Source of the DNA: CAHJXF01 sp038254545
GTDB lineage: Bacteria; Pseudomonadota; Gammaproteobacteria; Burkholderiales; Burkholderiaceae_D
Assembly (NCBI GenBank): GCA_038254545.1
Contig: JBBSGB010000056.1
Span: 1-19,305 of the forward strand
Direction: 5' to 3'
DNA: 19,305 nt
Part shown: one piece after another, positions 9,502 through 16,518 of the stretch
Layout of the letters: each line of letters starts with the position of its first letter
Position numbering within the stretch: position 1 is the stretch's first letter
Notes under the pieces: model-generated
The model's database searches: none
The model's input: the letters and a program-made list of their open reading frames with translations, nothing else
What the model was told of the DNA's origin: nothing
Program-made: the position numbers and the translations under genes

Positions 9502-10310
9502 GGTTTCGATTTCGTCGCGCGCAGCATCGACTTCGCGATGCCGCGCAGCCACTGGACTTCTTCGGCTTCGAGCCGGGCGCGCGCGAACAGGCGACGCAGG
9601 CGCGGCATCAGTTTCTTCGGCGCTTCCGGGTCGAGGTAGTCGATCGCGATCAGCGCCTCTTCGAAGTGGGCGATGAGGGCTTCGCGTTCCTCGTGCGAAG
9701 CGAGTGATGGAGAGGGCGGGCGTATGGGCGTCCCGATGAGGTCATTCGCTGCCAGCCGGCACTCGTACGCCACCAACTGCACGGCCTGCGCGAGATTGAG
9801 CGAAGCATAGACATCGGAAGCCTCGATGCGGCATCGTGCCTGACAGCGCAGCACGTCGTCGTTGGACAGACCGTAACGCTCGCTGCCGAACACGAAGGCC
9901 ACCATGTCGGCAGGCGCACGCGACACGAGACCGATCGCCTCGCGGGCCGCCTCACGCAGGGAAAACAGGGGTGGCGAGAACTCGCGTCCGCGCGCGCTCA
10001 TCGCGATCGCGTGCGTGGTGTCCGCGAGTGCATCGGCCAGCGACGCATGAACCGTCGCATGCTCGAGCACGTCGCTCGCCCCGCTTGCCAGTGCGATCGC
10101 ATCGGGATGCGAGAGCGCGTCCGCGTAGCGCGGCGCGACCAGCGCGAGCCGAGACAGGCCCATGACCTTGATCGCGCGTGCCGCCGCGCCGATGTTGCCG
10201 GGGTGACTGGGTTCCACGAGCACGATGCGCATGCGATCGAGTGCGTGGGTGACGACGGACGCTTTCAAGGGGCTGGCGGGAGTTTCATCGGGCGCCATCG
10301 GGCGCGTCAT
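9498..10310 (-). CDS. trmJ: tRNA (cytidine/uridine-32-2'-O)-methyltransferase, TrmJ type
   Basis: A 270-residue SPOUT methyltransferase of the TrmH/SpoU class. The three family motifs are present: PSHPGNIGAAARA at 34-46 (conserved Asn39 and Arg45), FGSERYGLSN at 141-150, and SLNLAQAV at 170-177. These form the knotted S-adenosylmethionine site of the cytoplasmic dimer. TrmJ 2'-O-methylates residue 32 of the tRNA anticodon loop. The head-to-head position with suhB is the arrangement known from E. coli and many other proteobacteria, which supports TrmJ over other SpoU paralogs. The start is uncertain. The ATG at 10310 gives about 25 residues more than E. coli TrmJ and has no good Shine-Dalgarno sequence; ATGs at 10298 and 10232 (MRIVLVEP) are alternatives. 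The 3' end overlaps the PrpF-like gene by four bases, so the two are probably translationally coupled. Confidence 0.92.
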   Translation of the reverse strand: MTRPMAPDETPASPLKASVVTHALDRMRIVLVEPSHPGNIGAAARAIKVMGLSRLALVAPRYADALSHPDAIALASGASDVLEHATVHASLADALADTTHAIAMSARGREFSPPLFSLREAAREAIGLVSRAPADMVAFVFGSERYGLSNDDVLRCQARCRIEASDVYASLNLAQAVQLVAYECRLAANDLIGTPIRPPSPSLASHEEREALIAHFEEALIAIDYLDPEAPKKLMPRLRRLFARARLEAEEVQWLRGIAKSMLRATKSKP

Positions 10311-10461
10311 ATAAAATGCCGCGCTCTCGTCAATGCGTCGGTCTTCAGGCGATCATGCATCGCGCATTTTCACGCTCTTTTCACCGTTCCTCTTTTTCGT
10401 CCACCCGTCGTCGCCTCGCGCGGTGCGTTGTCCTGCGCATTGCGCAAGCCAAAGGTCATCC
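10311..10461. promoter_or_regulatory. Divergent trmJ/suhB intergenic region
   Basis: This stretch must hold the promoters of both divergent genes. The best plus-strand -10 candidate is TATAAAAT at 10310-10317, which also touches the proposed trmJ start codon; I see no convincing -35 at the right distance. If used, it would give suhB a leader of about 140 nt, pyrimidine-rich in the middle (10369-10410). Just before suhB, TGCGCATTGCGCA (10434-10446) contains two copies of the palindrome TGCGCA, a small possible hairpin upstream of the ribosome site AAAGG (10451-10455). No small ORF or RNA could be supported here. Confidence 0.35.
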
Positions 10462-11337
10462 ATGCATCCGATGTTGAACACGGCCATCAAGGCCGCCCGC
10501 CGCGCAGGTTCGGTCATCAACCGCGCGAGCCTCGATCTCGAACGCATCAAGATCACGCGCAAGGAACACAACGATTTCGTCACCGAGGTCGATGAAACGG
10601 CCGAGAACGCGATCATCGAAGTGCTGCTCACGGCCTATCCGGACCATCGGATACTAGCAGAGGAGAGCGGTCGTTCCGGGGCGAAAGGCGCGGGCGGCGG
10701 CACCAAGAAAAGCAAGGGCGCGAACCCGTCGGAGGCATCGATCGCCGATGCCGAATTCGAGAACCTCTGGATCATCGATCCGCTCGACGGCACCACCAAT
10801 TTCATCCACGGATTTCCGCAATACTGCGTGTCGATCGCGCTCGCGCAACGCGGCGTGGTGACGCAGGCGGTGATCTACGATCCAACCCGCAACGATCTGT
10901 TCATTGCCACCAAGGGTCGCGGCGCATTCCTCAACGACAAGCGCCTGCGCGTGTCCAAGCGGCATCGCATGAACGAGGCGTTGCTGGGTACCGGCTTCCC
11001 GTTCAAGAACCTCGACGTGCTCGATCGCTATCTCGCGATGTTCCGCACCATGACCACGCAGACCGCGGGCATACGACGTCCTGGTGCGGCCGCGCTGGAC
11101 CTCGCGTACGTCGCAGCAGGTCGTCTCGACGGCTTCTTCGAGATCGGGCTGTCACCGTGGGACATTGCCGCGGGCGGGCTGATGGTCACCGAGGCGGGTG
11201 GATTGATCGGCGACTTCCAGGGGGATGCGGAGTACCTCTACACCGGCGACGTTCTGGCCGGCACGCCGAAGATCTTCGCGCAACTGGTGACCACGCTCGG
11301 CCCGATGAATCCTAAGCGCGAGCCCCCGGCACGCTGA
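10462..11337 (+). CDS. suhB: Inositol-1-monophosphatase family protein SuhB
   Basis: A 291-residue inositol monophosphatase family member, starting at the ATG (MHPMLNTA) behind AAAGG. The in-frame start at 10333 would add a non-homologous leader and is rejected. Metal-site motifs are intact: EES with Glu68, WIIDPLDGTTNF at 103-114 with Asp106 and Asp109, and WDIAAGG with Asp234. The family hydrolyses inositol-1-phosphate with Mg2+; in E. coli SuhB also associates with RNA polymerase and Nus factors in rRNA antitermination. The spacing from the metal Glu to the first Asp of DPLDGT is 38 residues, against 17 in E. coli SuhB. The excess is a Gly/Lys/Ser-rich insertion at about 72-97. The gene ends 3 bp before the stop of the convergent MFS gene, so the transcripts must overlap or terminate inside each other's coding sequence. 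Confidence 0.95.
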   Translation: MHPMLNTAIKAARRAGSVINRASLDLERIKITRKEHNDFVTEVDETAENAIIEVLLTAYPDHRILAEESGRSGAKGAGGGTKKSKGANPSEASIADAEFENLWIIDPLDGTTNFIHGFPQYCVSIALAQRGVVTQAVIYDPTRNDLFIATKGRGAFLNDKRLRVSKRHRMNEALLGTGFPFKNLDVLDRYLAMFRTMTTQTAGIRRPGAAALDLAYVAAGRLDGFFEIGLSPWDIAAGGLMVTEAGGLIGDFQGDAEYLYTGDVLAGTPKIFAQLVTTLGPMNPKREPPAR

Positions 11338-11340
11338 CCG

Positions 11341-12633
11341 TCAGGACGTGACCGCGTTCGATCGCGCTTCGGATCGAGCAGCGCTTTCGTTCGCGCGAAC
11401 ATCGCGCGCATCGGGCGCCACGTCCGCAGACGGTTCGCGCGGCAGCAGACACACGATCGCGGTCGTGCATGCGGCCACCGCGGCCAGCACCAGCATCATG
11501 GTCTGGAAGCCCATCCCCTTGACCGCGGGACCGAGCATCCATACCGCCAGCGAGCTGATGCCGAACGACACTGTCAGGCGCATGCCCGCGATGCGCGAGC
11601 GCACGCGATCGTCCACGTAGCGCACGATCAGGAAATCGGTGAACGGGATCGCGGCGAAGATGAAGACCATCGAACCGAGCAGCCACGCGAACAGCCACCA
11701 GCCCTGAGAGATCGCGGCCAGACCGAGCAACGGGATCTGCATGAGCACGATGCCGAAGAAGAGCGGCTTCAACGGAACGCGATCGGCAAGGCGGCCGACG
11801 ATCACCTGCGCGAGCGATGCGAGCGCATAGATCGCGGCCAGCAGCGCACCCAGCAATGCCGGGTCTTCGACGATGCCGCGAAAGCGCTCGGACAACAGGC
11901 GTCCATTGCCGTTGGTGGTGAAGTTGAAGAGGAGGCTGCCGGTCACCGCGGCCGCGGTCATGACGACAAGCGCACGCGCGAGCATGCCCGGCGGCAGGTT
12001 GCGCACCGAGCGTCCCTTGCGACGCGCCGGAGTCTCGACTTCGATCGGCGCCGCATAGGCGAACACCACGCCACACGCGATCGCGAGCAGCCCGGGCAAC
12101 ACGAACGCCGCGCGCCAGCCCAGCCCTTGCGTCACGAAGCCGGTAACCAGCGCCGCGACCGCGACCCCGAGATTGCCCGCGAGGCCGTTGATGCCGATGG
12201 TGGCGCCGGGATTCTTGGTGCGCTGGACCAGCAACGGGATGCCGACCGGATGGTAGATCGACGCGAACGCGCCGATGGCCGCGAGCGCGATCGCGAGCTG
12301 CCACGCGTTTTGCGCGAACGCGGTCGCGATCGCCGCCGTGCCGATGCCGAAGAAGAACACCAGCATCATGCGGCGCCGGCCCCACAGGTCGCCCAACCGC
12401 CCCGACGGCAGCGAGCCGATGCCGAAGAGAAAGAAAGCGCCCACGCCATAGGGCATCAGGTCTTCCCAATGCGCGAAGCCGAACTCCGATGCGATCGCGC
12501 CGATCGCGGCTGCGAACACCAGCAGGAACATGTGATCGATCGCGTGGCCGATGTTGAGCATCAGCTTGACGAGGCGGGAATGGTCGTCGGGCGCGGCCCT
12601 GCCGGCGAGGACGGATGCGTTCATGACCGACAT
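11341..12633 (-). CDS. Major facilitator superfamily transporter (probable efflux)
   Basis: A 430-residue inner-membrane protein with about twelve hydrophobic segments. The MFS motif A is clear after helix 2: GRLGDLWGRRR at 78-88. The opening segment (NIGHAIDHMFLLVFA at 27-41) resembles transporters of the fosmidomycin-resistance-like MFS branch, a weak hint at drug or metabolite export; the substrate cannot be read. The start at 12633 is provisional because no strong Shine-Dalgarno sequence is visible; ATG at 12624 is the alternative. It is divergent from an AraC-family regulator 79 bp away, a layout in which the regulator often controls the transporter. Its stop lies 3 bp from the suhB stop. 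The other long frame here (11312-12697) is an out-of-frame shadow with an arginine-rich product. Confidence 0.9.
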   Translation of the reverse strand: MSVMNASVLAGRAAPDDHSRLVKLMLNIGHAIDHMFLLVFAAAIGAIASEFGFAHWEDLMPYGVGAFFLFGIGSLPSGRLGDLWGRRRMMLVFFFGIGTAAIATAFAQNAWQLAIALAAIGAFASIYHPVGIPLLVQRTKNPGATIGINGLAGNLGVAVAALVTGFVTQGLGWRAAFVLPGLLAIACGVVFAYAAPIEVETPARRKGRSVRNLPPGMLARALVVMTAAAVTGSLLFNFTTNGNGRLLSERFRGIVEDPALLGALLAAIYALASLAQVIVGRLADRVPLKPLFFGIVLMQIPLLGLAAISQGWWLFAWLLGSMVFIFAAIPFTDFLIVRYVDDRVRSRIAGMRLTVSFGISSLAVWMLGPAVKGMGFQTMMLVLAAVAACTTAIVCLLPREPSADVAPDARDVRANESAARSEARSNAVTS

Positions 12634-12712
12634 TGTCGACCGAGATGGTATCGTCCGTCTTCACAATCTCCGCCACGGACTTTCGAGAAATGGACAACCC
12701 GGCGCGCTCTCC
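12634..12712. promoter_or_regulatory. Divergent MFS/AraC control region with inverted repeat
   Basis: This 79-bp gap lies between two divergent starts and must hold both promoters. It contains GTCCGT (12653-12658) and ACGGAC (12675-12680), an inverted repeat with arm centres 22 bp apart, about two helical turns. A further GGAC occurs at 12692-12695. This is compatible with an operator for a dimeric regulator, but six-base arms could arise by chance in a region of this size. No clear sigma-70 -10/-35 pair was found. Confidence 0.35.
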
Positions 12713-13507
12713 ATGAACGGTTTCCCACGAGCAGCCGAGCGTCCCGTCGCCGGCCCGGCAGCGCTACAGATCGTAGCGAAACGACAGACCTACGCCGACG
12801 GCTTCCATATCGAGCCGCATTGGCACGAGCGCGCGCAGTTCCTCTTCGCCGTCAAAGGCACGATGGCCGTGCGAACGGCACGCTGCGCGTGGATCGTTCC
12901 GAGCAGCCGCGCATTGTGGATCCCGTCGCGCGCCATACATGAGATCGAGATGCAGGGTGAAGTCGAGATGCGCACCGTCTATCTGCATCCGCGTGCGACG
13001 GCGGACCTGTGGCCCGAGTGCGTCGTGCTCGAAGTCACGCCGCTATTGCGCGAACTGATCGTTCGCGCGGCAGACGAGTCAGCGAGCGAAGAACGCGATC
13101 ACAGCGCGCTGACAAGCCTTCTGGTCGCCGAGATCCATCGCCTGAGAACCTGCGCGTTTGATTTGCCGCTGCCCCAGAGTGCGGATCTGATGAGGCTTTG
13201 CGAGAGCACGATGGCCGATCTCGCAGAGCGCCGTTCCGATCGCGCGGACGCAGCACAGGTGTCGCAAAGCGCGCGTACGGTCTATCGACGCTTCCTGAAA
13301 GAAACGGGCATCAGCTTCGCGCGCTGGAAGCAGCAGGCGCGACTGCTCGAAGCGATACGTCGCCTGTCTGGTACCGCGGCGGTGACGACCGTCGCCTTCG
13401 ATCTTGGCTACCAAAGCCCCGGCGCGTTCTCGACGATGTTCCGTCGTGCGCTAGGCGTCGCGCCGCGTGACTTCATCCGCGAGACGCGAGAAGGCAAACG
13501 CGCCTGA
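12713..13507 (+). CDS. AraC-family transcriptional regulator with cupin sensor domain
   Basis: A 264-residue regulator. The N-terminal half is a cupin-type sensing domain (HWHERAQF at 36-43, IVPSSRALWIP at 61-71, then H76). The C-terminal half is the double helix-turn-helix AraC DNA-binding domain: first HTH about 176-197, second about 222-246, with the typical LGYQSPGAFSTMFRRALG and PRDF ending. The start is taken at the ATG giving MNGFPRAAER. Upstream in-frame starts (from 12551) overlap the divergent MFS gene and are unlikely. No good Shine-Dalgarno sequence precedes it. The pairing with an MFS exporter resembles regulator/transporter couples such as NimR/NimT of E. coli, and control of the neighbour is inferred from position only. 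The small-molecule ligand is unknown. It probably does not belong to the oxidase operon, which begins more than 200 bp downstream on the same strand. Confidence 0.9.
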   Translation: MNGFPRAAERPVAGPAALQIVAKRQTYADGFHIEPHWHERAQFLFAVKGTMAVRTARCAWIVPSSRALWIPSRAIHEIEMQGEVEMRTVYLHPRATADLWPECVVLEVTPLLRELIVRAADESASEERDHSALTSLLVAEIHRLRTCAFDLPLPQSADLMRLCESTMADLAERRSDRADAAQVSQSARTVYRRFLKETGISFARWKQQARLLEAIRRLSGTAAVTTVAFDLGYQSPGAFSTMFRRALGVAPRDFIRETREGKRA

Positions 13508-13729
13508 TGTGCTGATCGGCGACAATGCAGCGCGCCTATGCCAATATGTTCGCTGCCGCACATACGCTGTTATCCATCGGTGCCATATTGCATACGCGTT
13601 GCGTGACGGAGGTGCTTGGCCGGTCGCGCGTAAGGATGCGTGCCCGGCAGGTATGGCCAACTCATCGCCGACAGCAAATCGATGCGATGCCTTCGCCTCG
13701 CAACGTCACCTCGAGTCCAACCCCATGCC
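13508..13729. promoter_or_regulatory. Presumed promoter region of the cytochrome/oxidase operon, with repeats
   Basis: A stretch of 222 bp with no supported gene, containing an AT-richer patch (about 13540-13600) in otherwise GC-rich DNA. Two short repeat pairs sit in this patch: the inverted pair CAATATG (13542-13548) and CATATTG (13584-13590), and the direct pair CATACGC at 13561-13567 and 13591-13597, exactly 30 bp apart. This looks like a control region for the downstream operon, but no consensus Fnr, Anr or other redox-regulator site could be named. No terminator hairpin with a T-run was seen after the AraC gene. Part of this stretch may be coding if the first cytochrome starts upstream at 13640 or 13682. 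Confidence 0.35.
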
Positions 13730-14449
13730 GTGGCGTCACTGATCAAAGAAAAATTCTTGTGCCTGGTGCTCGGGCTGATGTTCGCAACAGCGGCGTTCGC
13801 GCAGGACGCATCGATCCCGGCGTTCAAGAATATCGATTCGATGGAGGCGCGCGTTCAAGGTTGCGTCACCTGTCACGGTCAAGGTGGTGAGGGGACGGCC
13901 GGCAGCGCCTTCCCGCGCATCGCCGGAAAACCCGCCGGCTACCTCTACAACCAGTTGGTCGCATTCCGCGACGGGACGCGCAAGTACCCGCCGATGAACT
14001 ACCTGGTTGCCTACCTGCCCGACAGCTACTTGCGCGAGATGGCAGAACATTTCGCGAAGCAGCGGCCACCGTTCGCCGCGAGGCAGGACGCCGCGATCGA
14101 CCCCGTAGCGCTGGCGAGAGGGCAAGCGATCGCCACCGTCGGTGACAGCGCCAAGCAGGTTCCGGCGTGTGTCGCGTGCCATGGGGTGGGCCTGACCGGC
14201 ATGGATCCCGGCATTCCCGGCCTGGTCGGCCTGAAGTCGGGATACATCGTCGCGCAGCTCACGAGTTGGCGCGTCGGGTCGCGTCACGCGATCGAGCCCG
14301 ACTGCATGAAGCGCATCGCCTCGCGCCTGTCGGAGACCGATGTGGCTGCGGTCGCCGCCTGGCTGTCCAGCCGTGATCCGCCGCGCGATCCGTCGCCGGA
14401 GTCATCCGACCTGGTCCGCATGCCGCTCGCCTGCGGAAGCCAGCGATGA
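13730..14449 (+). CDS. Diheme cytochrome c, cytochrome c4-like, periplasmic
   Basis: From the GTG at 13730 the product has 239 residues. It has a good Sec signal peptide (LIKEK, then FLCLVLGLMFATAAFA, probable cleavage before QDA) and two class I c-heme sites, CVTCH at 45-49 and CVACH at 147-151. The two similar halves are as in cytochrome c4. Candidate sixth ligands are the Met residues near 89 (YPPMNY) and 193 (DCMKR). The role is a periplasmic electron shuttle, presumably to the oxidase encoded downstream. The start is uncertain: in-frame starts at 13682 (ATG) and 13640 (GTG, with AAGG just upstream) would give a long N-region before the same hydrophobic stretch. It overlaps the next gene by ATGA (14446-14449), so it is the first gene of the oxidase operon. 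Confidence 0.88.
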   Translation: MASLIKEKFLCLVLGLMFATAAFAQDASIPAFKNIDSMEARVQGCVTCHGQGGEGTAGSAFPRIAGKPAGYLYNQLVAFRDGTRKYPPMNYLVAYLPDSYLREMAEHFAKQRPPFAARQDAAIDPVALARGQAIATVGDSAKQVPACVACHGVGLTGMDPGIPGLVGLKSGYIVAQLTSWRVGSRHAIEPDCMKRIASRLSETDVAAVAAWLSSRDPPRDPSPESSDLVRMPLACGSQR

Positions 14450-15741
14450 GCAGCACGCGCATGAAGTTGATGATCGGCGTTGCGGTGTGCGTCGTCGTCG
14501 GCGCTCTGGTCATCGGGTGGCTGGTGTTTCCCCGCGGCTTTCTGCCGCGCATCGTCGGGGCACCGGTCGTGAGCGCCACCACGCAGACGATCGCGCGCGG
14601 CGAATACCTCGCGCGCGCCGGCGATTGCGTCGCCTGCCACACGATGCCGTCGGCCAAAGCCTTCGCGGGCGGGCGCGCGATGGCCACGCCGTTCGGCGAT
14701 CTCTTCGTGCCCAACATCACGCCCGACGACGAGACCGGCATCGGTCTTTGGACCTCCGACGACTTCTACCGGATGATGCACACGGGCGTGTCGCGCGACG
14801 GCACGCTGATGTATCCCGCGATGCCATTCGCGTCCTATACGAAGGTCACGCGCAACGACTCGGATGCAATCTTCGCCTACCTGCAATCGGTGCCGCCGAT
14901 CCGCCAGAAGAATCGGCCGCACGAGCTGCGCTTTCCTTACAACAATCGCGATCTGCTGCTGGGCTGGCGGGCGCTCTATTTCCGGGAAGGGACCTTCGTC
15001 GCAGACACGAAGCAATCGACGCAGTGGAACCGCGGCGCCTATCTGGTCCAGGGGCTGGGCCACTGCGCGATGTGCCACACCGCGATCAACGCGCTCGGCG
15101 GTTCGAGCGAGTCGAAGGCCTTCGAAGGCGGCATGATCCCCAACCAGAACTGGTATGCGCCATCCTTGACCTCGCGCCGCGAGGCAGGGCTGGGCGATTG
15201 GAGCACCAAGGACATCGGCGACCTGTTGCAAGTGGGCGTCTCGTCACGGGCGACGGTGTACGGTCCGATGGCCGAGGTGGTCTACAACAGTCTCCAGTAT
15301 TTGACGGACGACGATGTCGCCGCGATGGCTGTCTATCTGAAGGATCTCGCGCCGCGCGACACGGAGCCGCCCGTCACCAGCAACGCGCGCCTGGTCAGTC
15401 CCGAGGTGATGGAGCTCGGCCGGCGCGTGTACGCGCGGCAATGCGCCGCGTGTCATGGCGACGAAGGCAAGGGTCAGGCGCCGATGATGCCGCCCCTGGC
15501 CGGCAATCGTTCGATCGTGATGGCGTCGCCGGTCAATTCGATCCGGATGGTGCTCAACGGCGGCTATGCGCCAGGGACGGCGAAGAATCCGCGGCCGCAT
15601 GGCATGCCGCCGTTCGCGCACGTGCTCAACGACGATGAGGTCGCCGCCGTCGTCACCTACATCCGCGTCGCGTGGGGCAACAACGCCACGCCGGTGGCGC
15701 CAGCGAACGCCAACGAATTGCGCAAGGCACTCCCCGAATGA
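14446..15741 (+). CDS. Triheme cytochrome c, alcohol/gluconate dehydrogenase cytochrome-subunit type
   Basis: A 431-residue protein with an uncleaved anchor or signal sequence (hydrophobic 8-28) and three c-heme sites: CVACH at 61-65, CAMCH at 207-211 and CAACH at 333-337. Candidate Met ligands lie near 126 (YPAMPF), 275 (YGPMAE) and 387 (HGMPPF). The architecture, including FGDLFVPNITPD after the first heme and GGMIPNQNWYAPSL after the second, matches the membrane-bound triheme subunit of quinoprotein alcohol and FAD-dependent gluconate/sorbitol dehydrogenases. That subunit normally passes electrons to ubiquinone. No dehydrogenase gene is adjacent; the partner here is a terminal oxidase. A CGGAAG ribosome site lies just upstream, inside the end of the previous gene. 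It may connect an unlinked dehydrogenase, or the quinone pool, to the oxidase (inference). The family is secure. Confidence 0.92.
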   Translation: MSSTRMKLMIGVAVCVVVGALVIGWLVFPRGFLPRIVGAPVVSATTQTIARGEYLARAGDCVACHTMPSAKAFAGGRAMATPFGDLFVPNITPDDETGIGLWTSDDFYRMMHTGVSRDGTLMYPAMPFASYTKVTRNDSDAIFAYLQSVPPIRQKNRPHELRFPYNNRDLLLGWRALYFREGTFVADTKQSTQWNRGAYLVQGLGHCAMCHTAINALGGSSESKAFEGGMIPNQNWYAPSLTSRREAGLGDWSTKDIGDLLQVGVSSRATVYGPMAEVVYNSLQYLTDDDVAAMAVYLKDLAPRDTEPPVTSNARLVSPEVMELGRRVYARQCAACHGDEGKGQAPMMPPLAGNRSIVMASPVNSIRMVLNGGYAPGTAKNPRPHGMPPFAHVLNDDEVAAVVTYIRVAWGNNATPVAPANANELRKALPE

Positions 15742-15757
15742 GGCAAGAAGCAAGTCG

Positions 15758-15937
15758 ATGAAGACCGCCGCGACCCCCTCAACCCCCGGGCCCGCCGACG
15801 ACGCGCAGGTCGAGCGCGTCGTCATCCTTGGCCCGGCTGGCGCATTTGCGGTTGCCGGCATCGCCACGGCGATCGTCGTCGGCCTCTACTTCGCATTCTA
15901 TTTTTTCGTCTATCTCCCTCGGGGCATTGTGCGGTGA
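15758..15937 (+). CDS. Small single-helix membrane protein, candidate oxidase subunit IIa
   Basis: A 59-residue protein, ATG at 15758 with AAGAAG upstream. About 26 polar residues (MKTAATPSTPGPADDAQVER, then VVILGP) are followed by one hydrophobic helix, about 27-53, rich in Phe and Tyr (GLYFAFYFFVYLP), and a short basic tail. It sits between the triheme cytochrome and subunit II, and its stop overlaps the subunit II GTG as GTGA (15934-15937). Size, single helix and place beside B-family subunits II and I fit the tiny subunit IIa of Thermus ba3 oxidase (about 34 residues), which fills the place of a helix missing from subunit II. I do not recognise it by sequence similarity, so the function rests on context. 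The hydrophobic helix and tight spacing make a real gene likely. Confidence 0.75.
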   Translation: MKTAATPSTPGPADDAQVERVVILGPAGAFAVAGIATAIVVGLYFAFYFFVYLPRGIVR

Positions 15938-16518
15938 GCGCGTTCGAGTCTCACGAGAAAGGAAACGGCCCTTCCGGTCTAGAGGCGGTCGCGATCGCGG
16001 CGGAGAAACGCTGGATGGTGGTCGTCGCGCTGATCATCGTGATGCTGATCGCGATGATGGTCTTCACCGGCATCCACTGGGCGGCGATGCCACCGTCGCG
16101 CGTCGAGACCATCGATCCGCGCACCCTCCATCTGTCGGGCGAATTCGTCGAGGACAATCTCGGCACGAGCATGGGCAGCGACGGCAAGGTGACGGTGCGT
16201 CTGGTCGCGCAGCAGTATTCGTTCGTGCCTCAATGCATCGTCGTGCCGGCCGAGATGCCGGTCACGTTTCGCGGCACCAGCAGCGATGCGATCCACGGCT
16301 TCGTGATCGGCACGACCAACGCGAACGTGATGCTGGTGCCGGGTTTCGTCGCGACCTTCACGACTTCCTTCAAGCGCGTCGGGGAACAGTTGATGCCGTG
16401 CCACGAATACTGCGGCACCGGGCACGAGGCGATGTGGGCGCGTGTGCAGGTGATCGACCCGATCGAGTTCCTCGCGAAAACGCGCAACGGCGAGAGGTTG
16501 AGCTGTGTTCGTCGCTAA
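15934..16518 (+). CDS. Cytochrome c oxidase subunit II, B-family (ba3-like), CuA
   Basis: A 194-residue subunit II with one transmembrane helix (about 27-49) and a periplasmic cupredoxin domain. The binuclear CuA ligands are all present: His121 (AIHGF) and C156-x-E158-x-C160-x3-H164-x2-M167 (CHEYCGTGHEAM). The protein aligns well with Thermus ba3 subunit II, including Glu24 (AAEKRW), which matches Glu15 of ba3, the residue at the mouth of the K-type proton path. It accepts electrons from cytochrome c and passes them to subunit I. The start is GTG at 15934, overlapping the previous stop; the gene overlaps subunit I by 14 bp. No c-heme domain is fused to it, unlike caa3 oxidases; separate cytochromes are encoded on both sides instead. 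Confidence 0.93.
   Translation: MSAFESHEKGNGPSGLEAVAIAAEKRWMVVVALIIVMLIAMMVFTGIHWAAMPPSRVETIDPRTLHLSGEFVEDNLGTSMGSDGKVTVRLVAQQYSFVPQCIVVPAEMPVTFRGTSSDAIHGFVIGTTNANVMLVPGFVATFTTSFKRVGEQLMPCHEYCGTGHEAMWARVQVIDPIEFLAKTRNGERLSCVRR

Noticed and set aside
11312..12697. 461-codon minus-strand frame overlapping the MFS gene
   Set aside because: It is a frame-shifted reading of the MFS gene with an Arg-rich product and no membrane helices.
13451..13827. Several small open frames on both strands between the AraC gene and the first cytochrome
   Set aside because: None has a ribosome site, hydrophobic segment or recognisable motif; they overlap each other and the flanking genes.
14284..15231. Minus-strand frame of 315 codons opposite the triheme cytochrome gene
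   Set aside because: It is antisense to conserved heme motifs, His/Arg-rich, and has no ribosome site or domain.
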